64,000 bases of DNA, from the NCBI RefSeq assembly GCF_005869225.1, contig NZ_SWFP01000001.1:992001-1056000 (forward strand), read 5' to 3'. This document shows, in pieces, positions 8,800-17,755 of this stretch. Under the pieces are notes generated by a model. It was not told where the DNA came from, ran no database searches, and worked only from the letters and a program-made list of their open reading frames with translations. The translations under genes and the position numbers were made by a program. Numbering within the stretch: the first letter of the stretch is position 1; each line of letters opens with the position of its first letter. Source of the stretch: Dyadobacter bucti. GTDB lineage: Bacteria; Bacteroidota; Bacteroidia; Cytophagales; Spirosomataceae.

Positions 8800-10287
8800 C
8801 TACTCGCTCTTGAAGACAAAATTCTCGACAACCACCACTTCATCCTGCACCCCTTTGGCGAGAATGCCCGCACGTACGGCCCTGTCCCAGGGAGGCAGGT
8901 AGGTAATATCTGCGGCGGCTGTTTTTAGAAAAGTAAAATCGGTTCCGTTGAGGCTGTAGTGGAAACTGATATCCGTATTGTTTTTCACACTCATTTTCAG
9001 GAACAAATGTTTGTTTGCAGCAGCTACCGGAAACTTACCCAGGCTACTTCTCGCGCCGTTTTTAACGAGCGTCACACGGATGCTATCCTGTTTCCCAACC
9101 GCGTAAATCATATTCTTATCATCTCCGATCAATGCAACGCCAGCCAGCGCACTCTTGCCTGGAATGATCTCCACGGTCGCCTCATAGTTTTGACTGTCTA
9201 TCCTCCGGGCGATGAAAGTTTCGCGGTCATCTTTGATATGTATTCCGATGCGGCCATTTTTTAGTTCAAAAGCCGGTTTATTGAAAACAGACCAGCTCCA
9301 CTGCAAATCCAGCTTTTTTTGATCAAAATGATCAGTCACCGTATAGGATGTGCTGTTATCCGCGGGGGACAGGTACTCGTCGGTAAAACGGAGCCAGTTG
9401 TCAGCAGTAAATTCAAACCCGCGGACCAGCGCCTGACGGCCCGTATATTTGTTGGAAACCTTGTCATAGGCATGGTACATAAAGTAATTTTTCCCCTGGT
9501 GCGTGATCGCCGTTCCGTGTCCCGGGCACATCCAGTCGCCCTGGCTTGTCAGGATCGGATTTCCTGCGTATTTCTCCCAGGGCCCCAGCAGTTGTCTGGA
9601 ACGCGCAATACCCGTTGCGTATGTGCAGCCCGACCCGCAGCAGCCTGCCGCTGCATAAATAGCATAGAAATACCCGTTGTTTTTGACAATGGAAACCCCT
9701 TCTACCAGATTAGCTTCCCAAGGGGTATCGTTTCTGAAAAGCTCTTTTTTCTCTCCGGTCAGTGCGGTTCTCTCCTCATTCATCGGCTGTATCCAGATAG
9801 GCGTCGGCTTGCCTACGCTGTTGCCATCCTCTTTCCAGATCAGGTGCAGCTTGTTGTTTTCATCACGTATCGGAAATCCGTCAATCGACCCTGCTTCCTG
9901 GCAAACCAGCGGGCCGTGGTCTTTGAACGGCCCCTCGGGGGAGTCGGCGCTGGCAACACCTACGCAGAGATTTCCACCTTTTTTATGCGCGGTATAGTAG
10001 GCGTATACTTTTCCGTTTTCATAGCTCAGCTCGGGTGCCCAGTAATAAAAATCTGCCCAGGGCGTAATGTCCGGAAAGATAGAGCCGGTCTGCTGCCAGT
10101 TTTTCAAATCCTTGGATTTCATTACCGGAAAAGCGGGCGCCCAGTTGGAACTTGTTGCGGCTGCATAAAAGGTGTCCCCTACTTTGATGACCGACGGATC
10201 GGCGAAATCTCCGCGGACCACAGCCCGTTGCGCGTTAGCAACCAGAACGGATAGTGTCAAAAGCAAACCAATGCTCAGTTTCTTCAT
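8800..10287 (-). CDS. Glycoside hydrolase family 43 (arabinan/xylan-type) secreted enzyme
   Basis: A 495-residue secreted GH43. The start at ATG 10287 gives a clean signal peptide (MKKLSIGLLLTLSVLVANAQ). The five-bladed propeller domain spans about residues 21-315. It contains the catalytic base in RGDFADPSVIKVGDTFY, the aspartate that tunes the acid in SIDGFPIRDENNKLHLIW, and a likely general acid in NLVEGVSIVKNNGYFYAIY. A C-terminal beta-sandwich (about 335-495, starting near VTDHFDQKKLDLQW) is of the type fused to many Bacteroidota GH43 enzymes. The likely substrates are arabinose- or xylose-containing side chains of plant polysaccharides. It is probably monocistronic. Together with the SusC/SusD locus and the esterase and CBM9 remnants it marks a partly eroded polysaccharide-utilisation region. 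Confidence 0.92.
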   Translation of the reverse strand: MKKLSIGLLLTLSVLVANAQRAVVRGDFADPSVIKVGDTFYAAATSSNWAPAFPVMKSKDLKNWQQTGSIFPDITPWADFYYWAPELSYENGKVYAYYTAHKKGGNLCVGVASADSPEGPFKDHGPLVCQEAGSIDGFPIRDENNKLHLIWKEDGNSVGKPTPIWIQPMNEERTALTGEKKELFRNDTPWEANLVEGVSIVKNNGYFYAIYAAAGCCGSGCTYATGIARSRQLLGPWEKYAGNPILTSQGDWMCPGHGTAITHQGKNYFMYHAYDKVSNKYTGRQALVRGFEFTADNWLRFTDEYLSPADNSTSYTVTDHFDQKKLDLQWSWSVFNKPAFELKNGRIGIHIKDDRETFIARRIDSQNYEATVEIIPGKSALAGVALIGDDKNMIYAVGKQDSIRVTLVKNGARSSLGKFPVAAANKHLFLKMSVKNNTDISFHYSLNGTDFTFLKTAAADITYLPPWDRAVRAGILAKGVQDEVVVVENFVFKSE

Positions 10288-10445
10288 AGTTTTTGTGTCA
10301 ATGCTGTTAAGTGCCCAAATATAGTCAAACGCCCGTTCACGGGAAGGATGGCGCACAGCTAACCGGTCAATGCATTGAATTATATCTAAAAGAATAAGCC
10401 CCTGGCGGCACTTCCACTACTGACATTCGGACAGCCCGCAATGGT

Positions 10446-12098
10446 TTACAACCCATGTCGCAAAGCGTCTTTAACGATCTTTCCTGTTGAACCGCTTGGA
10501 GGCAGGATATGTAACAATGCAGAAACGGTAGGTGCAATGTCACTGATGTGCGTACGATCAAAAGTTTCGCCCGGCTTAATTCCCCAGCCGAACAACAAAA
10601 ATGGAACGTGGGTATCATAATTGTACGGTGTCCCGTGGGTTGTGCCATGTTTGCCACGCCCGATCCACCCGGGCTGAAACATAATCAACAGGTCGCCGCT
10701 GCGTTTTGCGTTAAAATCATTGATATACAACTGTTTATGGTATTCGGTGAGCGGTTCCTGGTTGAGCTTATGCAGGTTGACAACATTGGCAACCACCGGA
10801 ATCTCTTCGGCCAGCTCCCGGATTACATCCTGTACAGCAGCAATCGAAACGTTTTTCTCTTTCATCCGTTTCCTGTCCAGGTAGATCTGACCGGAAGATA
10901 TCCCTTTGATAAAATGTTCGCCCCCAAATTCTTTGGCAAGACCTTCCCTGATTTTGGTGTGAATTTCGCCCGCATTATAGCGACCGGAAGGGATTTTGTT
11001 ATTTGTCAGAAATTCAGGAACATCCACGACGCCGTGGTCTGCCGTAAGAAATACCGTATAATTTCCTTTCCCATTCCATTGATCCAGGAAATCAAAAAGC
11101 TGGGCAAGCTCTCTGTCCAACCGGAGATAAAGGTCCTGCTGTTCAATGGAATTGGGGCCGAACTTATGTCCTACCCCGTCCGGCGCAGAAAAGCTCAGGG
11201 CCAGAAAGTCCGTAAACTGCCCTTTTCCCAGGTTCTCAGCCTGTATGGCGGCAATCGCCATGTCTTTGGTGAGCTTGTTGCCCCATGGCGTTGAACCAAC
11301 CAGGTCGGGTTCTGTGGGATCAAGCTTATAGGGAAAAACAGGTTTTTGATTCCCCTCCAACCCTTCCTCATAACCCTGATCGTCGCTGGTACTTTCCTGG
11401 TAGTACTTGACAGGAAATAATGTCTCCCAGCCTTTCGAGAGATACTGAGCGGGTAATTTCTTCTTATTAAACGCCTGCACCCAGTCTGGCAAGGCAGACA
11501 TATAAAACGTACTGGTCACCCAGTCGCCGGAATCACCGTCGAACCAGTAGCTGCCATTTGAAGTGTGCCCGCCAGGCAATACCGCAGACCGGTCTTTGAG
11601 CGCAATGCTGATCGTTTTAGATCTGAAATTATTGGCGATACGCAGCTGGTCGGTGACCGTGGTAACCAGCAGATTTCTCGGTGACCCTTTACCGGTTTTC
11701 GAAGTTCCGACGCCTGAAACAGTGCTGTCTGCCACGCAGTTGATGTTTTTGTTGAGCGACCGGACATACCAGTCATTGCCGATGATACCGTGAATCGCAG
11801 GAGATGATCCGGTATATACAGAAGCATGTCCCGGGCCGGTGGATGTATTGGCATAATGGTAATGATGGTCCCGGCAGTTAAAACCTTCCCGCAGCATCCT
11901 TTTGAAACCACCCTCCTGGTATTTGTCGTAGTAGCGGTACAGGTAATCATAACGCATCTGATCGACCACGATCCCCACAACGAGCTTCGGCCGCCGCAAT
12001 GTTTCGGACCGCTGCTGCGCTTTTGTTCCAATGGTAAATACAGGCGTCAGAAAGACAAAAAATAGAAGAATACAGGTTTTTACGGCTGCCGGTTTCAT
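10446..12098 (-). CDS. PafA-like alkaline phosphatase/phosphodiesterase superfamily enzyme
   Basis: A 550-residue exported phosphatase of the alkaline-phosphatase superfamily, close in layout to PafA of Flavobacteriia. After a signal peptide (about 1-27) come the first metal aspartate in VGIVVDQMRYDY (D46) and the nucleophile in NTSTGPGHAS (T87). Their spacing of 41 residues equals that in Elizabethkingia PafA as I recall it (D38/T79). Later metal ligands are in TVFLTADHGVVDVPEF and PYNYDTHVPFLLFGWG. Phosphate-irrepressible secreted phosphatases of this type release phosphate from phosphomonoesters. The start at ATG 12098 gives the best signal peptide; the open frame continues to 12122. It is separated from the TonB receptor upstream by a strong terminator. 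Confidence 0.9.
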   Translation of the reverse strand: MKPAAVKTCILLFFVFLTPVFTIGTKAQQRSETLRRPKLVVGIVVDQMRYDYLYRYYDKYQEGGFKRMLREGFNCRDHHYHYANTSTGPGHASVYTGSSPAIHGIIGNDWYVRSLNKNINCVADSTVSGVGTSKTGKGSPRNLLVTTVTDQLRIANNFRSKTISIALKDRSAVLPGGHTSNGSYWFDGDSGDWVTSTFYMSALPDWVQAFNKKKLPAQYLSKGWETLFPVKYYQESTSDDQGYEEGLEGNQKPVFPYKLDPTEPDLVGSTPWGNKLTKDMAIAAIQAENLGKGQFTDFLALSFSAPDGVGHKFGPNSIEQQDLYLRLDRELAQLFDFLDQWNGKGNYTVFLTADHGVVDVPEFLTNNKIPSGRYNAGEIHTKIREGLAKEFGGEHFIKGISSGQIYLDRKRMKEKNVSIAAVQDVIRELAEEIPVVANVVNLHKLNQEPLTEYHKQLYINDFNAKRSGDLLIMFQPGWIGRGKHGTTHGTPYNYDTHVPFLLFGWGIKPGETFDRTHISDIAPTVSALLHILPPSGSTGKIVKDALRHGL

Positions 12099-12195
12099 CG
12101 TGTACGGTAAATAGTGACCCATTTACTACTCCAAATAAACAAGAAGCTACCATTGATTTACCTCAAAATAACGCACAGAGTATTCAGTAAACAAA

Positions 12196-12236
12196 ACAAA
12201 AAATGCAGCAGGGATAGTCTCTGCTGCATTTTTTGT
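12196..12236. terminator. Strong intrinsic terminator after the TonB receptor gene
   Basis: A perfect 16-base-pair inverted repeat (12196-12211 with 12221-12236, core ATGCAGCAG/CTGCTGCAT) has a 9-base loop and A/T tracts on both sides. It lies 4 bases past the stop of the receptor gene on the minus strand. It should end that transcript before the phosphatase gene and could act in both directions. Confidence 0.85.
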
Positions 12237-12239
12237 ACA

Positions 12240-14549
12240 TCAAAATTTCAAAATGAGATTGGCTACGAAATTCCTTGTCGGATTGGGCGCTCCCCAGTAA
12301 CCCCAGCTTTTTTGGTCGCCGATGTTATTAAGTTTAAAACCGATCCGTATTTTGCCCGTTTCGTAAAATGCGCTTGCATTGACCATGTGGTACGACGGAA
12401 GCAGGAACAGGTTAGCGTCGTCGAAATAAGCATCTGACACATAGTTGCCGCCGGCACCTAATCCAAAGTTCCGCAAAGCACCCGTCTGGAACTGGTAATT
12501 GACCCAATAGTTGCCCACGTGCTGGGGCGAGTTGCTGGAAATGTTCCGGTCGAGATTTTCAGCGCCGAGAATACGGTTGTTGTTGTAGCCGTATCCCAGG
12601 ATCATCGTCAGTCCCTGCGCGGGATTGGCCGTAAAATCCCATTCAATACCCTTGCTCACCTGTTTTCCATCCTGAAATGCGAATGAATTGCTTCCATAGC
12701 GCACTGCATTGTCGATGTTGATGTAATAGTAGCTTAAGGTAGTGTTGATTTTTTTATCAAATAATTCAGCTTTCACACCGCCTTCGTACTGGGTCGCGTA
12801 AATAGGCTTCACCTGCAGGGTGGAACCATCCGGCTGCACGATCGACGGATAGTTCTGATACCCGTTCATGTAGTTGGCAAACACCGACACCCTGTCTTTG
12901 ATCACCTGGTACACCAGGCCGAGTTTTGGCGATAGCGAGCTCTGCGTGTACGGCGACGACCACGGGCCCAGGGACTTGTCCTCGAAGTATTCGTAACGAA
13001 GGCTCAGCATAGCATACAGTCTGTCGCTGAAACTGATCACATCGGCCGCATAAGCTCCGTAAGTGATGGTGTTGGAGCGTCCCCAGTTGAGCATGGTACC
13101 CGGCACGAGCGCACTGTCGACCAGGATCCTGTCGATCTTCGGCAAGTTGCCGTTGGTGACGTTCAGTGTTCGGATAATACCTGTGCCGCCGCTCTGGCCT
13201 CTGCCCAGATATTGTGTCACATTCGCACCAGCGAGCACAGTATGCTTCAACGGGCCTGTCAGAAAACTCCCATTGAAATTCTGCTGCAGGTTCACATAGT
13301 TGTTGCCCACCGGGCCGTAACGCGAAACGTCGATCGTTACTTCTGTGGGCGATATCCAGACGGGGTAATCCTGGTAGCTTCTTTCGGTGGACTCATTCAC
13401 GTAGGAAAAATGGGTGGTCGACGTCCAGCCGCCATTCAGCCGGTATTTGGCTTCGGTAAAGAACTTGGCAGTGTTGGTTTTGGCATCCAGGTCATTTTCT
13501 AGAAGGGATTTTTTGTAATCCAATGGAATGTCGGCATAGGAACGGATACCGGCATCTGGCGTGATGCGTACATAGGTCGGACGTATCGAATTGACGCTGT
13601 AAATCTCGGCATCTACCAGGACCGAGAGTCTGTTGCTGGGTTTATAGAGAACACTGGGAGCAAAAAGGGCACTGTTGTAAAAACCTCTTTCGTTGTAGCT
13701 GTCCTGTCTTTGCAATGCCGTATTGACCCTCAACAAAAGACTTCGGTCGGCATTCAGCGGCGTGTTCACATCGGCACTGATACGGCCCAGCCCAAAGCTG
13801 CCCACAGAAAGATCGACACTGCCCCGGAAGGTTTCAAAAGGTTTTTTGGTCACCAGGTTCACCACACCACCGAATGAAGAAATGCCCGCTCCGAACAAAG
13901 TACCTGACGGACCTTTGATGAATTCGATGCGTTCCACGTTGGCAATGTCTGCGCTGCCCCTTCCGGATGTAGTCTGCAAGCCGTTCCGGGCATCAATGCC
14001 GGTTGAAAAGCCCCGGGATAACGCGCCGATGCCGCCGCTGGGATACAAAGCCGCTACCACGCCGGGTGCATTTTTGAATGCGTCGGTTATCGCCACCACA
14101 TTCTGCTGCTTCATCAACTCTTTGCCCACAACGTTGAATGCCTGTGGGTTCTGGAGATTCGAGATCGGCATACGGGCAACCATTTCCGAGCTTTTATCGG
14201 TAACCCGGTTGGCCGACGCCCTGACGATCACTTCCTGCAACTGCTGGTTGTCTTCGGCAAGCGTAAAATCGACGGTGAGCGATTCGCCTGCGGCAATAGT
14301 GACCTGCTTTTTCTGCGTGACAAGGCCTGTAAAACTTGCTACGAGCGTATAGTCGCCAGCGGGAATCTTATTTACTGTGTAGTGGCCTGCCTCGTCAACT
14401 GTGGCGCCACGGGTTGTGCGTTCCAGGACCACATTGACAAATTCGGCTGGCTTACCATCGGAGGTGGTTACCTTGCCCTGGATGTTCCCCGTCTGGGCAA
14501 AGGACTGTATACTCGCGAGAAAGAGGACGTAACTTAAAAGTTTTTTCAT
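12240..14549 (-). CDS. TonB-dependent siderophore-type receptor
   Basis: A 769-residue outer-membrane receptor. Signal peptide about 1-18; carboxypeptidase-regulatory-like domain about 22-108 (GNIQGKVTTSDGKPAEFVNV); plug about 115-230 with VTDKSSEMVARMPISNLQNP and the FhuA/FecA-like segment IEFIKGPSGTLFGAG; then a 22-strand barrel ending in the aromatic terminus VANLILKF. The plug and barrel are of the ferric-siderophore subfamily, unlike the SusC protein earlier in the window. There is no STN domain and no neighbouring sigma/anti-sigma pair, so control is probably direct, for example by iron. It is a single-gene unit between an AT-rich promoter region and a strong terminator. The ligand is unknown. 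Confidence 0.93.
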   Translation of the reverse strand: MKKLLSYVLFLASIQSFAQTGNIQGKVTTSDGKPAEFVNVVLERTTRGATVDEAGHYTVNKIPAGDYTLVASFTGLVTQKKQVTIAAGESLTVDFTLAEDNQQLQEVIVRASANRVTDKSSEMVARMPISNLQNPQAFNVVGKELMKQQNVVAITDAFKNAPGVVAALYPSGGIGALSRGFSTGIDARNGLQTTSGRGSADIANVERIEFIKGPSGTLFGAGISSFGGVVNLVTKKPFETFRGSVDLSVGSFGLGRISADVNTPLNADRSLLLRVNTALQRQDSYNERGFYNSALFAPSVLYKPSNRLSVLVDAEIYSVNSIRPTYVRITPDAGIRSYADIPLDYKKSLLENDLDAKTNTAKFFTEAKYRLNGGWTSTTHFSYVNESTERSYQDYPVWISPTEVTIDVSRYGPVGNNYVNLQQNFNGSFLTGPLKHTVLAGANVTQYLGRGQSGGTGIIRTLNVTNGNLPKIDRILVDSALVPGTMLNWGRSNTITYGAYAADVISFSDRLYAMLSLRYEYFEDKSLGPWSSPYTQSSLSPKLGLVYQVIKDRVSVFANYMNGYQNYPSIVQPDGSTLQVKPIYATQYEGGVKAELFDKKINTTLSYYYINIDNAVRYGSNSFAFQDGKQVSKGIEWDFTANPAQGLTMILGYGYNNNRILGAENLDRNISSNSPQHVGNYWVNYQFQTGALRNFGLGAGGNYVSDAYFDDANLFLLPSYHMVNASAFYETGKIRIGFKLNNIGDQKSWGYWGAPNPTRNFVANLILKF

Positions 14550-14583
14550 AAAGGAATCGTATTTGAGAGACTTAAACAGGCTG

Positions 14584-14591
14584 CAAATATA
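14584..14591 (-). promoter_or_regulatory. Candidate -7 promoter element for the TonB receptor
   Basis: On the minus strand the sequence reads TATATTTG, which fits the Bacteroidota -7 consensus TAnnTTTG, 34 bases before the receptor start. No convincing TTTG -33 element is present at the usual spacing, so this is a weak call. The surrounding 60 bases are very AT-rich. Confidence 0.3.
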
Positions 14592-14742
14592 TACGATTTA
14601 GTCCTTATTTATAATTGGTTTAAATTATAATAATAAAATTCTCACGTGCGGGTGCGGGCTTTTCAGGTCTGATAGCCAGATCCAACCTCTTAAATAATCC
14701 AATCACTGAAGCACCTGCCTCAGCCTGCCGACGATGACCAAA

Positions 14743-16476
14743 CTATGCTTTGGCCAGTTCAAAGTAGAAGGTGCTACCCATACCGATTTCGCTGACTACG
14801 CCGATGCTCCCGCCTTGCGCCTCAATAAATTCCTTACTGATGGCAAGCCCTAATCCCGTACCGGACTTGGAACTTCCCGGTACCTGAAAATAGCGGTCAA
14901 ATATTTTGCTACGGTAGCGGCTGTCAATCCCTTTTCCTTCGTCTTGAACCAGAAACTTAATGCCCTGTCCGGAATCTGTCACGTGGATGTGGATTTTACT
15001 TTCTTCCTGCGAGTAACGGACTGCATTCGTAAGAAAATTAATGAGCACCCAGGCCGTTTTTTCCATGTCGGCTTTTACATCCGGCAGGCGATCATCCGCT
15101 TCAACGACCAGCTCAATGTGTTTCTGTTCCAGGGGCGTTTTTACAGCGTCCACCGCGTATTTCAGGATATCATACGGACTGCTTTGCTGAATGTTGAGCT
15201 GAATATTGCCCGTTTCTACCTGCGACATGTTCAGCAGTTCTCCTGTGATTTTCAGCAGCCGGTCACTATCTTCTTTGATACTTGATATCAACTGTTGCTG
15301 CTCCTCATTTACAGCTCCGGTCTGGCTGCTTTCCAGGAGCTGCAGACTCATTTTGATAGAAGAGATCGGTGTTTTCAACTCATGGGAAACCGTGGCGATA
15401 AAGTTGGTTTTGGCAAAATCCAGTTCTTTGAAAGGCGTGACATTTTTCAAAAGAATAACCTGGCCAATGAATTTTTTCGACCGCTCACCGGTAGGCAAAA
15501 TCGCAATATCAACGATTTCTTTTTCAAAATAGCTTTCTTTTTCATCTGCATAAATTTTCAGTGCAGCAGAGGCCGGGTGTCCGCTGCTTCCATTCAGGCT
15601 TTGCTCCTCCTGGATCAAAACCCTTATCAGATCATTCTGCCGGGCCAGGTCCACAGCAGATTTTCCAAGCAGGTCACCGGCGGCGATACCCATGATCTTG
15701 ATGGCTTCCTCATTTGCAAACAACACATTCTTATTTTCATCCAGGCCGATCACCGGCTCGTGCATATTGTTGATCAGCGCTTCAATGCGTTTTTTTTCAA
15801 TCAGGATTTGCGACAGGTTACTGTTGTCGTATTCTTCCAGTTTTTCGGCCATGCTATTAAAGGACCTTGCCAGCTCGCCAAACTCGTCCTTGCCTGAAAA
15901 ATGAAGCCGCTCGGCGTATTTCTTTTCTGCGATCGCCCTGATACTCTCGGTCAGTTCCCGGATCGGATTGCCGATATTGCCGGGAAGGTTGACCAGCAAG
16001 GTCAGGGCAATCAAAAAGCAGATTGTACCGGTCAGAGCAATCCATAAAAATGCAGCTTGTGCGGTAGTCAGAGCCTTATCACTTTTTGCCTGGATCGCTT
16101 TCATATTGATCAGGGTCAGCTCGGCCAGATCGTTCCTGATCAGCACAGGCAACTTTTCACTTCCAGGGTCCGCTTTCAGGGATGCGTAATGACCGGCAAT
16201 TTTCCGGGTCACATCTCCTTCTCCGCGCTCTGTTACATTGCTTTCCTGGTCTTTCAGATTTTGTTCAAACTTCGTCCATGCTCCCGGATCGGTATGGATC
16301 CCATCGATAGCCAGGAACATGCTCCTGCTGTAATCCAGGGTCTTGTAGTTGTTCTGCAGAATGTTTTCCGTGTCTTCCTTTAACAAATAGACATATCTTG
16401 CAGCGATCAGCGACAATGCCAGGATCATCAAAAACAGGATCCCAAGTCCGAGCCGCAGTTTGGTTTTAATTTTCAT
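14743..16476 (-). CDS. Membrane sensor histidine kinase of the Kdp locus
   Basis: A 577-residue sensor kinase. TM1 is at about 8-28 and TM2 at about 141-163, flanking a roughly 110-residue periplasmic sensor. Then come a HAMP linker (about 165-218), a PAS domain (about 230-340, NNMHEPVIGLDENKNVLFAN), a HisKA domain with phosphoacceptor in FIATVSHELKTPISSIKM (H at about 364) and a HATPase domain (N box LINFLTNAVRYSQ, G1 VQDEGKGID, G2 GTGLGLAISKEF). It begins 29 bases after the stand-alone KdpD N-terminal gene and should be co-transcribed with it. It appears to replace the kinase half of a classical KdpD, but its membrane sensor is not the four-helix KdpD type. No kdpE response regulator is in the window, so its partner lies elsewhere. 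Confidence 0.88.
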   Translation of the reverse strand: MKIKTKLRLGLGILFLMILALSLIAARYVYLLKEDTENILQNNYKTLDYSRSMFLAIDGIHTDPGAWTKFEQNLKDQESNVTERGEGDVTRKIAGHYASLKADPGSEKLPVLIRNDLAELTLINMKAIQAKSDKALTTAQAAFLWIALTGTICFLIALTLLVNLPGNIGNPIRELTESIRAIAEKKYAERLHFSGKDEFGELARSFNSMAEKLEEYDNSNLSQILIEKKRIEALINNMHEPVIGLDENKNVLFANEEAIKIMGIAAGDLLGKSAVDLARQNDLIRVLIQEEQSLNGSSGHPASAALKIYADEKESYFEKEIVDIAILPTGERSKKFIGQVILLKNVTPFKELDFAKTNFIATVSHELKTPISSIKMSLQLLESSQTGAVNEEQQQLISSIKEDSDRLLKITGELLNMSQVETGNIQLNIQQSSPYDILKYAVDAVKTPLEQKHIELVVEADDRLPDVKADMEKTAWVLINFLTNAVRYSQEESKIHIHVTDSGQGIKFLVQDEGKGIDSRYRSKIFDRYFQVPGSSKSGTGLGLAISKEFIEAQGGSIGVVSEIGMGSTFYFELAKA

Positions 16477-16505
16477 AGGGAAATATCAAAAAAGTGGGCG
16501 CTAAG

Positions 16506-17630
16506 CTACGACAGAATAACGAGGTCGATGTCGGAGGAAGACAGCTTCTTCAACAGATTATTGAATAAGTTAGTGGCCAAAATAACGCGAAAGAGGTTGA
16601 TATGGGGCTTCCCAAGGCAAATCGTTGTAATTTCCCGATGCTCTGCCACTTCGATGATGGCCTGGGAAATATTCGCATCTTGCACACGGATAATCTCTGC
16701 GCCCATTTCAGTAGCAAGCTTGAAGTTGTTGATCAGGTGACGCTGTTTGTCCAATGCAATTTTATCCTGGCTCTCCTTAGGCGTCTGCACATAAAGAACA
16801 TACCATTTGCTGTTGTAATAACTGGCGAGGCGCGCCGTCTTGCGTATCACGTGCCGGGCCGTGCCCTCATTACTGCTGATGCACGCCAGGAATTTCTCCC
16901 TCCTGGAAGCTACCAGCCTGGGAATTTCTGATTCTACCTTCCGCTCTACCTGGCTGGCCACTTCTTTCAACGCAAGCTCACGCAGTTGCAAGATATGATC
17001 TGCCTTGAAGAAATTACTGAGTGCAGTCTGGATTTTCTCCGGCTTATAAATCTTTCCTTCTTTCAACCTGGTGATCAGCTCATCGGCCGTAAGGTCAATG
17101 TTGACAACCTCATCCGCCGCCCCCAGAACGCTGTCCGGAATCCGTTCCTTAACTTCCACGCCCGTGATCCCTTTTACTTCTTCATTGAGCGACTCAATGT
17201 GCTGAATGTTAACTGCGCTGATCACATTGATACCCGCTTCAAGGATTTCGAAAACATCCTGCCAGCGCTTGTCGTTTTTGCTGCCCTCAATATTGGTATG
17301 TGCCAGCTCATCCACAATAACCACTTCGGGCCTGAGACTGATCACTGCCTGCACATCCAGCTCGTCGAGCTCTTTGCCTTTATAAAACAGCTTCCTGCGG
17401 GGAATCACGGGCAACCCATCGAGCAGTTCGTGGGTTTCCTGCCGGTGATGGGTTTCAATGTAACCGATCTTGACATCAATGCCATTGCGAAGCAGTGCAT
17501 GCGCTTCCTGCAACATCCGGAATGTTTTACCCACCCCGGCGCTCATGCCAATGTAAATTTTGAATTTGCCACGCCTGGATCTTTTGATCAGGTCCAGGAA
17601 ATGCTGCGCGCTGGGGTTGGTTTCTGCCAT
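16506..17630 (-). CDS. KdpD N-terminal sensor protein (KdpD ATP-binding domain plus USP domain, no kinase)
   Basis: A 374-residue protein equal to the cytoplasmic N-terminal part of the potassium sensor KdpD. The KdpD domain (about 17-227) has a Walker A motif in IYIGMSAGVGKTFRMLQEAH, a Walker B-like VVIVDELAHTNIEG, and FEILEAGINVISAVNIQHIE. A universal-stress-protein domain follows (about 240-374). The transmembrane, HisKA and ATPase parts of full KdpD are missing and are supplied, in a different form, by the next gene. This split form is common in Bacteroidota kdp operons. It probably senses potassium or nucleotide state and modulates the kinase. It carries no kinase domain itself, so it should not be annotated as a complete KdpD. 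Confidence 0.92.
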   Translation of the reverse strand: MAETNPSAQHFLDLIKRSRRGKFKIYIGMSAGVGKTFRMLQEAHALLRNGIDVKIGYIETHHRQETHELLDGLPVIPRRKLFYKGKELDELDVQAVISLRPEVVIVDELAHTNIEGSKNDKRWQDVFEILEAGINVISAVNIQHIESLNEEVKGITGVEVKERIPDSVLGAADEVVNIDLTADELITRLKEGKIYKPEKIQTALSNFFKADHILQLRELALKEVASQVERKVESEIPRLVASRREKFLACISSNEGTARHVIRKTARLASYYNSKWYVLYVQTPKESQDKIALDKQRHLINNFKLATEMGAEIIRVQDANISQAIIEVAEHREITTICLGKPHINLFRVILATNLFNNLLKKLSSSDIDLVILS

Positions 17631-17755
17631 AATTTCGCGTTCGGATTAAGATTGTTAGCAGTCAGAACCAGGCTGCTGTTTTGAATAGATCCTGTCAGGT
17701 GTGGTGGACTTAATGCCCGTCGTTGGGTGTACATGGGCCTTTGTCACCGCATCAT

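Noticed and set aside
9319..10254. 311-codon plus-strand frame opposite the GH43 gene
   Set aside because: The minus frame is an unmistakable GH43 with signal peptide. The plus frame is a shadow with no known motif.
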